This document shows, piece after piece, positions 37,266 through 48,480 of a stretch of 64,000 bases of DNA. The DNA comes from Guadua angustifolia (taxonomy: Eukaryota > Streptophyta > Magnoliopsida > Poales > Poaceae), in the NCBI GenBank assembly GCA_036346375.1, contig JAYEVE010000738.1, forward strand, positions 25,017 to 89,016. The letters run 5' to 3'. The stretch's first letter is position 1, and every line of letters starts with the position of its first letter. The position numbers and the translations under genes are program-made. Below the pieces are notes generated by a model that saw nothing but the letters and a program-made list of their open reading frames with translations, made no database searches and was not told the origin of the DNA.

Positions 37266-37817
37266 CGAGACTTACCTCCTATCCAAGACGCCCCTATTAG
37301 CTCGCCGAGTCTGAACGGCGCGAACCGCTCGGGGCTTTAGTCTCACATGATTTCGTTGTGCAATACCTAAACCAACCAAGGACCTCCCTCAAGGACCACT
37401 TCAACCCGGTACTACTACCTCACGCCCCGTAAAAACTCCCAGCTTTTTCTTGACTACGACCTCCAAAGTAGTGATCCGCGGGACGAGGCGGACTCCATAT
37501 GGGCAACCCGCGGACGGTCAACAAAGGGATTTCGCAGACGATCAACAATGAGCAAGCGTTCGGCAAGGAAAGAAGAAGGCTGAAATATTGAGTGCAACCA
37601 AGCTTCTGAAAGACGCATTATATTTCATCAAAAGCACAAAGCGTACATTACAGGGAAGGAAACATCAAAAGCATACAACTTGTGCTGATCCTAGAGCAGA
37701 AAAGAGTGCAAAAATCTGCAAAACAGCGGGTCGGAGAGAGAAGACCGAAGGTGGCTCCCTGGCGCCAGAGATGCCTCGCCTGCACGGCGAGTTCAGGGGC
37801 GAGCGCGCACCAGGCCC
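37266..37817. other. Non-coding spacer after integrase
   Basis: Between the end of integrase homology (NIEKL near 37240) and the stop of the antisense ORF. Short frames without domains; nothing else recognised. Confidence 0.6.
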
Positions 37818-38775
37818 CTAAGGATCTGGTCGGAAGAAGGCGTCGTCTTCATCGTCCCCGGAGCTCCCGCTCGCCTCGGCCTCATCGTCCGAAGCCTCCA
37901 GGTGCAGCCGCCCCGCCACCATTTTCGCCGCCTCCCGTACCCGGGCCCGCGCCTAAGCCGGCTCGCCTCAGATATGGGCGACAGTCGCCACCGGGTCGAA
38001 GGAGCCACACCGGCTGGCACAACACGCCAAAGACGTACTCGCCGTCAGACCAGAACCTCCGCCTTCACGGCGGAGGCGTTCTCGAGAGCCCGAGGCGAGT
38101 TCTCCAATGCCTCGCCGCCGTGTGAGGCCGAAGGCATATCGCGCCACGGTGGGCTGCGCTGCTCATCCACCGCACCCCAAGCGGCCAGTTCTCGCCCATG
38201 CTCATGGGTGGCGGCATGGAGAGGAGGACTCGCGTGGCGTTGAAATCCTCACGCACACGAGCCACCTCCATCTCGGCGGCACATGATCACCGAGAGCCGC
38301 CGCCTGCCCTCGGGCTGCTTGCACCCGCCAGAAGGTTGCCGCCTCCACCTCAAGAGCGGCAGTGGACACCGTCTGGGAAACCAGGCCGGCGTGCGACCGC
38401 ACCAGCGCGTCCACCATGCTGGCCGCCCGCTCCCTTAACCCCGGGAGGCCACTTTCTGTCGCCGGAGAGGCGCTGGCGCCGGCCACGCCAGCGGCTGCCG
38501 GCGCCACTTGAGGCTCGTCGGACCTGTAAGAAGCAAGAATGGGGGACGGACGTCAACTTCGAAACCCCAGTATCTCGCCGAGACAACCAAAGACAGACTT
38601 ACCCGCGGCGAGGGTTCCAAATGTAAAACCTCGGTGAGGGCAGGTCGAGCCCGCCCCGCGCCGCCGCGGCAGAAGAGCCTCCCTCTGTCCGAGGCTTCTT
38701 GGAGGGCGAACCCCCAGGGCCCGCCTCCGCCACCCGCTTACTAGACCGCCTGTCGTCGCCGCCACCACTCGCCAT
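37818..38775 (-). pseudogene. Antisense additional ORF of the Tat-type element, two exons (aORF-2)
   Basis: Starts MASGGGDDRRSSKRVAE (ATG at 38775), basic and Ser/Gly/Pro-rich, with SKKPRTEGGSS (nuclear-signal-like) and RFYIWNPRRG at the end of exon 1 (38775-38603). The donor is gtaagt, the intron 78 bp (38602-38524), the acceptor cttcttacag. Exon 2 starts SDEPQVAPAAAG in the correct phase and continues with an Ala-rich helical region. One frameshift lies near 38275. The end is acidic: LEASDDEAEASGSSGDDEDD, then AFFRPDP and TAG at 37820-37818. Antisense ORFs between integrase and 3' LTR are known in Tat/Retand elements; their function is not established. A TATA box lies 111 bp upstream. Confidence 0.72.
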
Positions 38776-38885
38776 CGCACTCTCGAAGGGCTCCTGAGGA
38801 GGATGGAGAGGGCGAGGAAGACGAAGAAGGCGGGGAGAAGCAAATGTTGAAGATGGGTGTAGTTACCGCTCCCTCCCGCGTTCTG

Positions 38886-38893
38886 TATTTATA
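38886..38893 (-). promoter_or_regulatory. TATA box of the antisense ORF
   Basis: The minus strand reads ttataaatacagaacgcggg; TATAAATA lies 111 bp upstream of the antisense ATG at 38775, a normal distance. Suggests an internal promoter inside the retrotransposon that opposes LTR transcription. Confidence 0.6.
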
Positions 38894-39281
38894 AGGGCGG
38901 AATAGGGCAACCAAAACCGCCGTCGCCTCACGTGCTCCGCAACGCCTCCCGACACGCCCACGGCCCAGCGCACCAACATGACGTTCATTAAAATCCCACT
39001 CCGCATTAAATGCCGACGAAACGACGCGAGCGAAGGAGGACGCCGCTTCACGCTGACACGGCGCGGCGGCGCCGACAAGGCGAGGGTCAAGGCTATACAA
39101 AGACGAATTCGAATTCGCTACAAATACCAGCGAGCCGCACGACGGCGGGTCTAAAGAGATAAGTCACTCGACCCCCGATCTCCTTTACGCTTACTTTGTG
39201 ATCCAGCAATGCGCGCCGACCACAGCTCGGTCTCCACGCATCGCTCGGGGGCTCGGGAGCAACGTCATTCACATTCACGAA

Positions 39282-39697
39282 GGTCGGTGGCCCGACTGAC
39301 CACTCGGTTCTCCCTAGCGGTAACCCGTCCGACCCAAGTGCTACGGCCTATGCCCCAGCGGCTACGGTTTCGAAGTAGCGCTTCGTGGTAGGGGCTACCC
39401 GTACGGCGCGAGCCACAAGTCAGTCGGGATCACTCCTCCCCTGCCCAAAATGTGAATGGATGCTCTTCGACGTCACTCACACTCGTGCGGGTCGATGGCC
39501 CGACTGACCACTCGGCTCTCCCTGGCGGTAACCCGTCCGACCCAAGCGCTACGGCCTACGCCCCAGCGGCTGCGGTTTCGAAGTAACGCTTCGCGGTAGG
39601 GGTTACCCGTGCGGTGCGAGCCACGAGTCAGTCAGGATAACTCCTCTCCCGCGCAAAGCGTGAATGGACGCCTTTTCGACCCCAGGGTTCGTTAGCG
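39282..39697 (+). repeat. 208-bp tandem duplication in the Tat 3' region
   Basis: Unit 1 starts ggtcggtggcccgactgacc (39282), unit 2 ggtcgatggcccgactgacc (39490). Shared words include ggtaacccgtccgacccaag and gcggtttcgaagta. Similarity fades after about 39675. Non-coding. Confidence 0.85.
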
Positions 39698-39899
39698 CCC
39701 TCTTCGCGTTTCCCCCGGGAAAGATCGAACACACCGCGCTCAAAACCCCAATGTCTCTGGCTACGGCCACCGAAAGCAAACCCCAAGCACAAGGAAACGC
39801 GAAGGAAAAGTTCAAACTCCCGGATGAACATAAAAGCGAACCCCAGCTCATTGCATACTAAGGTTTTCTTTACATCTTCCAAAAGATAAAAATCTAACA

Positions 39900-42800
39900 T
39901 CATTCATATTCCCCGTGGAGGACGCTCTGCGGCGATATCCGATCGGCGATCGCTCGGGCATGCGGCTCGGCTTGGAGCGCGAAGCGATCGACCTCCTCGT
40001 CGGTCCGATTCCTGGCGATCCCGCTGCTGACATTGTCCAGGTTAAGGCCGTCGTAGAAGGACATGGTGTTGACAAGCGCAGAGGCGGCTCCCAGGGCAGC
40101 ACCCATGCTCACCGACTTCTCGACGTGCTCCGGCACGCGAGCTAACTCGGTCGCAAGCAAACTCGTGCCCCGTGCGGCCCCGAGCACTCGGTTGCAGACA
40201 GCCCGGCCGACCCTGCCCAAGGTCGCCAACTCCGCGACCAGCTCGGTCCGGTCGTCCTCCGCTACCTGTCGCGCCGACCGAGCCACCGCCTCCGCCGCGA
40301 CCGCCGCGTCGCGCTCCTCCACCGCTAATCGCCGCGCCTCCGCGACTTCGCCGAGATTCTTTTGCAACTCTGAAGATCGGAGCAAAATCGAAAGCGCCGG
40401 CAATGGCGCCGCCCGACACAACACGAATAACAACCTCACCACGGTGAGAATCCGCTATTGCTTGAGCTCGCTTTGACCTCGCGTTGAGCTTCTCCGCTGC
40501 CGCCTCATTCGGCGTAAAGGTCTCGGCGTTGCGAGCCTCCGCCAGAGGGTTTCAACTCGACACCCTCACCCTCAATGATCGGTTCGCCGGTGTTCCTCGT
40601 GTAAAGCTCCGCAGCTTGATCCAGCTCCGACGAGCCTCCTCGCTCTCGACCGCAAGACCATGGCTTCTCGAGCCTCCCGCACTGGAGCCCAACTCGATCC
40701 CGGTCCGTCTCGGCGGCTGCCTCCCATTTCAGGTAAACGCTTGAGGAACCCGGACTTGTTTTCCGAAAGACTCCGCAGACGCTGCGACCAGCTGCTATAT
40801 CACTACGAAATTCGACAAGGTTCAAAAGGACGGAGAAGCTTAACGCTGCTTATCACACGGCCAGTCGATCCTCCGGATTTGGGCCCAACATCTGCTGGAA
40901 GATTCCAGAAGGTGACCCAGGCTCACCCGAATCTGGTCCGCCTCAGTCTTGGCTCGCTGGGAACTCGCCTGCAGGGAGTCCCACTCCTCGAGCTCCGCCC
41001 CGTCGTCCAGCGTGAATGACGCCGCTAGATGGGTCGCCGCCGCTGAGACCAAGGTGGGCGGGCGATCAAGGTTCCCCGAGCTACCCAAAGATCTCGCGCC
41101 GACGGCGGATCTCTGCAGCCGCCGCCGGCAGATCGGCGACCACCGTCAGCGCCGCCTGCGACTCCACTCCTAACGGCCCCCTCGCCGACGACGGTGGCGC
41201 TGCTTCCAGCGCTAGGATCACTTCAGGCGACGGCATCCCCGTGACTGGCGGCACGGGGTTTGGCCCGCCCTCATCGGCCTCCGATCGTGGCGACGCGCTG
41301 GCAGCGATACGCCGGGCCGTGGTGCGCGGCTCGCGGATGGTCTCAGACGACCATCGGCGCAACTCCCGCGCCAAGAACGCGGCACGCTAACGCCGCGCCC
41401 GCCACGATGTTTCGCTTGGTGGCGTGTCTTCAACTCCGCGGGGGGAAGTGGCAGCGCCGCTCCCGACGGCGGACCCGCGCTCGTCAAGCTCTCCCGTGAA
41501 AGCCCCGAGGTCAAAGGCCGATCAAGCAACTCAGTAAAGTCGACGCAAGATAGCAAACTAAACAAGGTTAACTGTGGCTGAAGCGGCACGAAGCAATCGC
41601 GCTCTTCGCGGCCTCCGGCGGCGGCGAAGCCGCCTTCGTTCTTCCGGAGGTGATCCCGCCGGTACCTCGTCGGTGACCCGTGACGGCGCCCTCCGCCAGT
41701 CGTCGCCGCCGACGACCAAATCATACGCCAGATGGGTCGACGGATCCCCGCCATCACTAGAAGATGACTCGCGTCGACCAAGGAGAGGCGGTCGATTGAC
41801 ACCTCCTGCGCTGACATCGCCAGCGTTCCTTCCTCTTTTCCTTCCTCCTTTCTCCCCACGCTCCGAAGCGGACTCTGCTGCATGACCTTTTCAAGGGCCG
41901 CTCATCTCTTTTCTCCCCAGGCCATGCCCGGGAAGTAGCTCCACCCAGGCCTTGAAAGGAGCGAAGGTTCCGTTCAGCCAAAAGCACGATGAATTAAGAC
42001 AAGAGGCACGAGGAAGGATAGGGGGCCGCCCAATTACCAAGTTTGGGGGACTTTCCGCTGAGAAGGGCTCGGGAGCGCCGCGCGCCGCCACCGTGGCCCT
42101 CGTAGCCAGGACGGCGGACACCCGAGCCTCGACCTCCGAGGAAGGGAGGTCCGAGAGCTCCATCCTCATGGGATCGGATGCTCCCTCGTACTCAACATCG
42201 GAGAGGCCTATCCATGAGGGGTGCACGCGTCCGCCATAACGCGCGGACGACGGCCTCACCGTTAGGGCCACGCCAGGTCAGCGAGCTGCTCGAGGATCAC
42301 CTCCATCTTCCTCTTCTCCTTCGCATCGGTCCCCCGGTTCCACTCGGGCACCGCCTCAGGGTGCCTGCCGGTGAAGGCCGGGGCGCTGTTCCCCACGTTC
42401 CGAATGTAGAACCATTCGGAATGCCATCCCCGGTTCGACGAAGGCAGCTTCATGTCGATGTACTCCGACCCCCGGAAGGACCGAAGCTGGATGGCGGCGC
42501 CGCCGATCGGCGCGCCACAACGCTACCGCCACGATTTTTTTCGGCGGCGCATGGAAGAAATACCTCCAGAGGGCCCAGTGAGGCTCGATCCCGAGAAAGG
42601 CCTCGTGATAGCGTGATGAAGATCGCAGAATGTGGAGCACGCAAGTGGGGATTTAGGTGGTGCGCCCACCTTGTAGAAGTAAAGGAGCCCGCGAACGAAT
42701 GGGTGAAGAAGCGAACTCAACCCGCCAAGAAGAACGTGACACAACGATCTCGTCATCGCTCGCTCCGGAGCCGCCGCCCCCGTCGGCACCCTCCATCGGG

Positions 42801-43005
42801 ACACATCGCGAGGAGGGAGGAACCGTTTCTTCTCCAGGCCAAGAACGCGCGTACGCAGAAGAACGGAGCACTCCGGCCACGCAGATCTCGAAGGGCGGAC
42901 CGCGAGCGGAAGACAAAGCGAGGCGAAGAATCCCCTTCCTGAGCGGTGATCTACCTCACTACTACCCTCGCCTTTCTTCCTTTCACAGGGAAAAGCAGGC
43001 AACAC
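39900..43005 (-). pseudogene. Second antisense ORF of the Tat-type element ('putative gypsy-type transposon' protein family), broken
   Basis: Minus-strand coding remnant in several frames. The N-terminal conserved domain reads LLHPFVRGLLYFYKV (about 42690-42720), EAFLGIEPHWALWRYFF (about 42550-42600) and KLPSSNRGWHSEWFYIRN (about 42400-42453). These phrases are typical of the plant 'transposase (putative) gypsy type' domain found next to gypsy elements. After a low-complexity middle, the C-terminal part (40442-39900) is helical: EVAEARRLAVEERDAAVAAE, then ARVPEHVEKSVSMGAALG and MSFYDGLNLDNV, ending SVLHGEYE with a stop near 39900. Exon borders are not resolved. Biochemical function unknown. 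Confidence 0.65.
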
Positions 43006-43769
43006 AAGAGATCCGCCTCGCTGCCCTCGGGCTTATAAGAGCGAACGACACCGCCGGACAGACGTCACCGGACAGTAACGCCAAGAAGAAAAACGGCGTG
43101 CGCTTTACGCCGCCGCGACGATCCAATCCAGACGCCGCCGATTTTGGTTCGCATTTAACCCCCGAAGGACAATGTCCGGGCGAGAAGGCCTCACATCGAG
43201 GCAGAGTGGCGCCACGACTCCTGCCCCGCTCTAACCGAAGTGCCACGCGTCGATTTAATGGCAGACTCGCCAAGACCGCCACGGTCCCAAAAGCGCGAGA
43301 AGGCTTAGCAATTTGTCCTGGCTCGACCAAGCCGCCGCGGGTTCAACGCCCAAACCACCAAGTGGATTTGCACGCCGCCGAGCGAAAAAATCGAGCGAGG
43401 ACGAGGGTAAGGTGAGCCCCAATGAACCTCTAGTTGGGTCATGGACGCACCCAATCACCTTGAATCGTGTTCGAGACCATACTTCACACTTCTCCGCGAA
43501 CCCGCCGACGGCAGGCGGCCATTGCGCCCGGTCGGCGGACGGCTCGGGTCCGGCACGGATCGAGTAAAGAAAGGTTCTCGGGTCGCCCCGCAGGGTCGCG
43601 ACGCCCGCCAGACAACGCCCGCCGAAATGGTTCTTCTTCGGGAGCCACTAAGGCCCACTCGGACAAACCCGCTTATCGGCTCACGCGAAAGCGGCGCTTG
43701 AGCCAACGCATGGCAAACGCGCTAGCTCACCTCCAGTCCCACGCCGCGGATGGGCGATTGCGTGAACGC

Positions 43770-44270
43770 GGCGATCGCCCACGCCAACGAGAGCACGGAC
43801 GGACGCCATCGCTGCCTTCGGCCAGCGCTTGACACCACAGTAAACGAGATCACGACGCAGCGACGCCGCCATACGCAGTAAACCTCGACCGCTCTCCGAT
43901 CCGCCGGGGTCCATCCACCGGATGCGCCGCAAGACGGAAGACGCGGCGACCACCCCCGCCAACGAGAGCACGGACGGACGCCATCGTTTCGCTCCGCGCA
44001 GCCAGCCACTTTGCAAGTACGCCGATCACGGCACAAGATGAACGCCCATACGCTGAGGTAAACCCCCAACCGGCTCTCCGATCCGCCGGGGCTCGGGGCT
44101 CCATCCACCGGATCGCTCCACAAGACCGGGCGGGCCAAACCTGGACGGCCGGACACCCGAAATAATAGCAGCTAAACACAGAGGTCCGGTCACGTCAGAG
44201 CGACGCTTGACCAGGGCCATCGACCATGGGAAACCCCGAGCTCTCCAATCCGCCCGGGGCTCGGGGCTAT
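43770..44270 (+). repeat. Tandem repeats with three PPT-like copies before the right Tat LTR
   Basis: A block containing cgagagcacggacggacgcc and ctctccgatccgccgggg recurs with a period of about 182 bp (ctctccg at 43892 and 44074). A third partial copy (ctctccaatccgcccgggg, 44241) ends in ctcggggctat directly before the LTR at 44271. Only the last adjoins the LTR and is the likely plus-strand primer. Confidence 0.75.
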
Positions 44271-45210
44271 TGACGAGTACACTGCATGGGTATCCCAATG
44301 CCCACGAAAAGTATATGGGCCGCCGACCATATATAGGCCGCCGCACCAAAGCCACAAGGAGAAGCCGACCGATCGTCCCCACAAGGGCGCTTAGTTCCCC
44401 ACTGCCGACTCGTAAAAGCGGCTCGACTGCGCTCTAGGGTCGGCGCCCACAACCACGGCTGACGGCGTTCGGGTATCCGACCAGCGGGTCGGACCGACCG
44501 AACCCCGAGCTAGCTCAAAGCCATCTTCACCAAAGAGCGACATCAAATCATCGGAAGTGGTTCTCTTTGGTCACCTACCTCGCTGATGCAACGGCTCAAG
44601 ACGACCGAGCAAAGAGGTTCGCCAAGGCCTTCCCAAGGCGATTTCAAGGCGGGCTCCGACGTCAAGACTCGACAACAAGCAGAGGGCGTGTACGCTGCTT
44701 CCGGAGGAATGGACCGTGCCATCGCTCTGCGCTTCCACCAACCCTCAGAGGTCACGCCCAACGATCGGCCGAGGCGGAGGCCGACTCTAGGCGAGAAGCC
44801 CTCGCTTTCTCTCACATGCTCGTAACCCGCCTCCCGGCTATAAGGGAAGCTTGACCTCCTGAGCGGGACGCCAACACAACACAAGACAAACAGAGCACGA
44901 CGAGCAAAACCCGCCGATAAGCCTCCATCGAGCTCAGACACACCCTTGGCTCCGAGTCCTCGTGACTTGTAGCCGTTTAGCCGACCTCAGACATCGGGAG
45001 CTCAGAGCTCGGGCTCGGCCTCCGCTTGTAACCAGCAAACTTGTTAGCATCAAGAATAACACACGACCACCTCACGATCGGAGTAGGGACGCTCAGCCGA
45101 ACCAAGATATATCTTGGATCCCCTTTCTTTTGGTCCAACCATTCAAGGAACGGGAGCGCGTGGCCCCTCTAGACCTACAAATTTACTTGCCGGTCCTCAA
45201 AACACCGACA
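44271..45210 (+). repeat. Right LTR of the Tat-type element
   Basis: 940 bp, TGACGAG...ACACCGACA, aligned to 18056-19029 with many 1-5 base gaps. Followed by aagtg. Confidence 0.92.
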
Positions 45211-45215
45211 AAGTG
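45211..45215 (+). repeat. Right target duplication (aagtg) of the Tat-type element
   Basis: Copy of 18051-18055; the hAT coding sequence resumes after it. Confidence 0.9.
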
Positions 45216-45314
45216 CATATTCAAAGTACACAGGTGATGCTAATCATGCCATGGCTGCCTTTATGAGGCAGAATTTATCAGTCGATCAGGTGGTAGGTAT
45301 GAGCATGGTGGTGG
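45216..45314 (+). pseudogene. Scrap of the hAT transposase between two retrotransposons
   Basis: About 100 bases reading SAYSKYTGDANHAMAAF and MRQNLSVDQVVGMSM, continuous with the coding sequence left of the gypsy element once the duplication is removed. It ends where the minus-strand copia begins; the next hAT sequence is at ~54500, with a large part lost. Confidence 0.65.
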
Positions 45315-47029
45315 TGTTGGATCAAGGATAACCGACTAGAGGGGGTGAAGAGGAGGTTTTTAAAATTCTTCGACTCTAATTGCAATAAATGATTAAGCAA
45401 AACTAGAATTAAGATTTTTAACAATCAAAGCCTAAATCGTTTAGATTTCACTAAGAGCACCAATAAGCTATGTCTAAGCAAATTATCAATCCTAGGTAGA
45501 TGAGCAAATGTTAAGGACACTACGAAAGTAAAATGCTCAAATAAATACAAGAGATCAAACCACAAAGAGAACACAAATTTTTATCCAGTGGTCTCGGAGA
45601 CTTGCAGGTCTCCCCTCATCCACGTTGAGGTAGCTTGATTAATACAAGCTGGCTCCTTGCACAAATGAGTCTTTCTCGATCACTATTAATAGCTTTTTCC
45701 TACTCCGGGTAGGCATGCTCCGGTCTTCACATACCATCGGGCCTCCTCACAACCTTCTTGGAGGAGATCATCGGTTCTCCCGCCTCTAAGCCATCTAGGA
45801 GGCGGCAACCTCTAAGAGAATAAAGTGACGACTCTTACTTAAGGTTGATTCAAGTGTCTAAATGGCTTAAACTAGAAATGCACACTTGAATGCTCCTAAC
45901 TCCCTTAAAAAGTGAATTTAATGCACAAAAGAAGATAGGAGACTTGCTAGAGCTCACAAGGTATTCGATGAGTGTTCAAGAAGCTCTCTTGATGCAGGTG
46001 TGGGGGTATTTATAAACCTCACCAGCAATTCCAACCGTTGGGATCAAAATTCATAAAAAAATCAGCCATACTGGTACTATCGACGTGCAAAACCCGGTAG
46101 TAACAAACCTCCTTCAACGATCGAATTGGCGCATTAAGTGCGGTGGGAAATAGCCATTAAATGAGGTTCGACACTACTAGCACACAAATTGCGCTAGTGT
46201 TGACTTTTTATTCAAGGTCAGCTCAGGAAAGCATCTTCTCTGTAAAAATAAGTACTGCCACATAATTTGTGGTACTACTGGGGTCCAATAGTACCACCTT
46301 TTTCAATGCGGTAGTGCAAGATTTCGAAATACAGAGAAAATGCACAAAAACACCTATTCTGTAAAATGTCGAACGGAGACAGGTGTTGGTACTGCCGATG
46401 CTCAGCAATACCGGATTTATATTGTCTCCAGCTGGTGTTTTCCAGAATGATACACTTCTGCAAAATAGGTACTGGGTAGAAGCTCGGTGCTACCACACAT
46501 GCGGTACTACTGTCTTTATCACGGTGGTCCTATCGGTCTAGAGTTTTTGAGAAAAACACGCTGCAAGAGCTTTCTAGAAAAAGGCTATCATGGTGTAAAT
46601 TGTGGTATTACTGGCCCTAATATGGCGATAGTGCCGATTTCTCTGAACATGCACAAACAACTTTGGAGAATTATATCCAAATGCGACTAAGAGATGGTTT
46701 TTAGAAGAGTTTGAGCCAACTGACCTTAATCAAATTCAAGCTACTAGGCATCACTTCTCCTTGATAATACGACACCTATTCTAGCAATCCGATCATTTAC
46801 TTCTAACTCATAGATCGATAAAACTATATAAAAGTTCTTAACACAATTGTACCATGACTTCGAGCTTTTAGTCTTCTTTACTTGACATTTTACTTCACGA
46901 GATTTCCTTTTTCTTGTGTCGTGATAGAGACCAACCTATTCTCATAAGCTCAAGAGAAATTGTTGGTCCTTTAACACGATTGTCATTAATTACCAAAACC
47001 TAAATAAAATTAGTGGCCTAGATGCTTCA
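45315..47029 (-). repeat. 3' LTR of the minus-strand copia
   Basis: Plus strand TGTTGGATC...GATGCTTCA; minus strand TGAAGCATC...GATCCAACA, 1,715 bp. Its TATA box (minus) is at 46014-46007. Many ggtactac/ggtagtacc-type short palindromic words at 46060-46620. Confidence 0.85.
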
Positions 47030-47041
47030 ATCTCCCCTTTT
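47030..47041 (-). other. Polypurine tract of the minus-strand copia
   Basis: Minus strand aaaaggggagat directly before TGAAGCATC of the 3' LTR. Between here and 47342 there is only AT-rich non-coding sequence. Confidence 0.8.
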
Positions 47042-47342
47042 GGTAATTGATGATAACCTCTATAAATATAAATGAAAGAATTTATTTTTGAGTACACATT
47101 TAGTTCAAGACAAAATGTATACTCTAGTATTTGTTTCTAAATAGTATTTTACTTCATTTGAGTTTTAGTGGATAAAAATTGAAGTAAAATCATATTAAAG
47201 CAATCATATATAGTTGAAAACTCCCCTTAAATATGTGTATAGAGATAGTGAGAAGAGGTCATGCACATTTTGAATATTTTTGGAAATTTTGGCATAGTTT
47301 TCTCTATATGTGATTCGAGGAAGCATGATACACATGCTCAAC

Positions 47343-47350
47343 AACCACAA
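47343..47350 (+). repeat. Left target duplication (accacaag) of the 941-bp hAT element
   Basis: Exact 8-mer repeated at 48292-48299. Confidence 0.93.
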
Positions 47351-48291
47351 GTAGGGGTGGGCAATTTTAAACCGAAACTGAAAAACCAAACCAAACCAAA
47401 TTAACAAAAAAAATAAGTTTTTCGGTTTTGGTTTAGTTTTTATTTTGATACTATTTGGTTTTTGTTTTTTTTTTACTTTTGTAACTGAGACAATCAACTA
47501 ACCGAATCACCAATCCCTCCAAAGAAAATTCCTATCCAGGACTTAGTCCCCATGGGCATCAAGGACCGCAGCCCACTCCTCCTCCCTTACCCACTTGGTG
47601 GCTAGCCACTTCCGCTCTTGGTCTCTCCTCGCCGGGCCGCCGCCGCCTCTCTCCGTGCGTGGCTCTGAGCTCCCTCCTCTCCCCACACATGACTTCCTCC
47701 CACCCCCTCTGTCTCCCTCGCCTTATGGCTGCTCCGCTTCCCCCACCGGCCCTCTCCCCTTCCCCCTCCAACACAGCACGACAACAGTGACAACGATGAC
47801 GTGCGCGGTGATGGCGAACACAGGTGGGGAGTGGACAGTGATTCTAGAGTCAGGCCATTCCCCTGGCCTCCTCTCTCCACACGCTGCTCTGGGCTGGCTC
47901 CCTTGCACTTTTCGGCCATCGCCTCCCTCACTCCCCCCCCAAGCCGCCACGTGGCTCTCTCTCTCACCCCCATCACCTCCCTCACTCCCCCCCAAGCCGC
48001 CACGTGGCTCTCTCCCTCACCCCCATCGCCTCCCTTCCTCTCCCCGCGAGCATGAGGCAATGCATGGGCGATGAGCTCAACTGCACAAGGCAACACACGG
48101 GGAGTTCAAAGTTAGGGACCTGCTACGCTTGGAATTTTTCGGTGAACCAAAACACTGAAATAACTGAACTGAACAAATTCGGTTAATTCGGTTCGATTTC
48201 TGTATCTATTCGGTTTGCAGATCTCAAAAACTGATTTTTTGAAAACCAAAAAACCAAACAAAAAACCGTATAAACCGAATGCCCAGGCCTA
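47351..48291 (+). mobile_element. Non-autonomous hAT element, 941 bp, GC-rich core
   Basis: Ends taggggtgggcaa and, reversed, taggcctgggcat, continuing on both sides into Adenine/CGGTTT-rich sequence (aaaccgaaactgaaaaacc; tcggtttatacggtttttt). An exact 8-bp duplication brackets it, the hAT hallmark. It has no transposase. The core (47510-48130) is GC-rich with coding-like frames on both strands (for example 47595-48074) but no recognisable domain. It may be a captured host fragment. Confidence 0.88.
47922..48028 (+). repeat. Two-copy 53-54-bp minisatellite inside the 941-bp hAT element
   Basis: The unit cctccctcact, C-run, aagccgccacgtggctctct, then cacccccatc starts at 47922 and 47976, with a partial third at 48029. 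Confidence 0.85.
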
Positions 48292-48299
48292 ACCACAAG
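48292..48299 (+). repeat. Right target duplication (accacaag) of the 941-bp hAT element
   Basis: Exact match to 47343-47350. Confidence 0.93.
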
Positions 48300-48480
48300 A
48301 TGTAATAAGCTGGATAAACTTTGAATTAAAACAATAAACATCCACTACAAAGCAAGCACAAGTATTATCCAAAAGTAACACAAACATAAGAGGTTTAATT
48401 AGCTTACATAGAGATAATATAAATAATATAATAAGCTAATTCTTAACAAAACTACCAATCCTCATACTTTTCTCCCTTTA

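Larger units (their letters stand above)
18056..45210 (+). mobile_element. Ty3/gypsy element of the Tat type, 27.2 kb including a nested copia
   Basis: Bounded by two related LTRs (974 and 940 bp, TGACGAG...CCGACA) and a 5-bp duplication. Order: LTR, PBS, gag-protease, [nested copia 21957-34252], reverse transcriptase, RNase H, second archaeal-type RNase H, integrase, a ~7-kb 3' region with antisense ORFs, repeats with a PPT, LTR. The second RNase H and the long 3' region with extra ORFs are established traits of Tat-lineage elements. Own length without the nested copia is about 14.9 kb. Frames are broken in many places. Confidence 0.93.

Noticed and set aside
36526..37314. Separate small genes after integrase
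   Set aside because: They are pieces of the integrase read in shifted frames (for example VEVIRPN and the NIEKL end).
42178..42942. 254-codon plus-strand frame in the Tat 3' region
   Set aside because: Shadow of the minus-strand conserved domain, whose motifs are recognisable; the plus frame has none.
47595..48074. 159-codon frame as a gene
   Set aside because: Pro/Ser-rich frame spanning a minisatellite inside a non-autonomous hAT; no domain.
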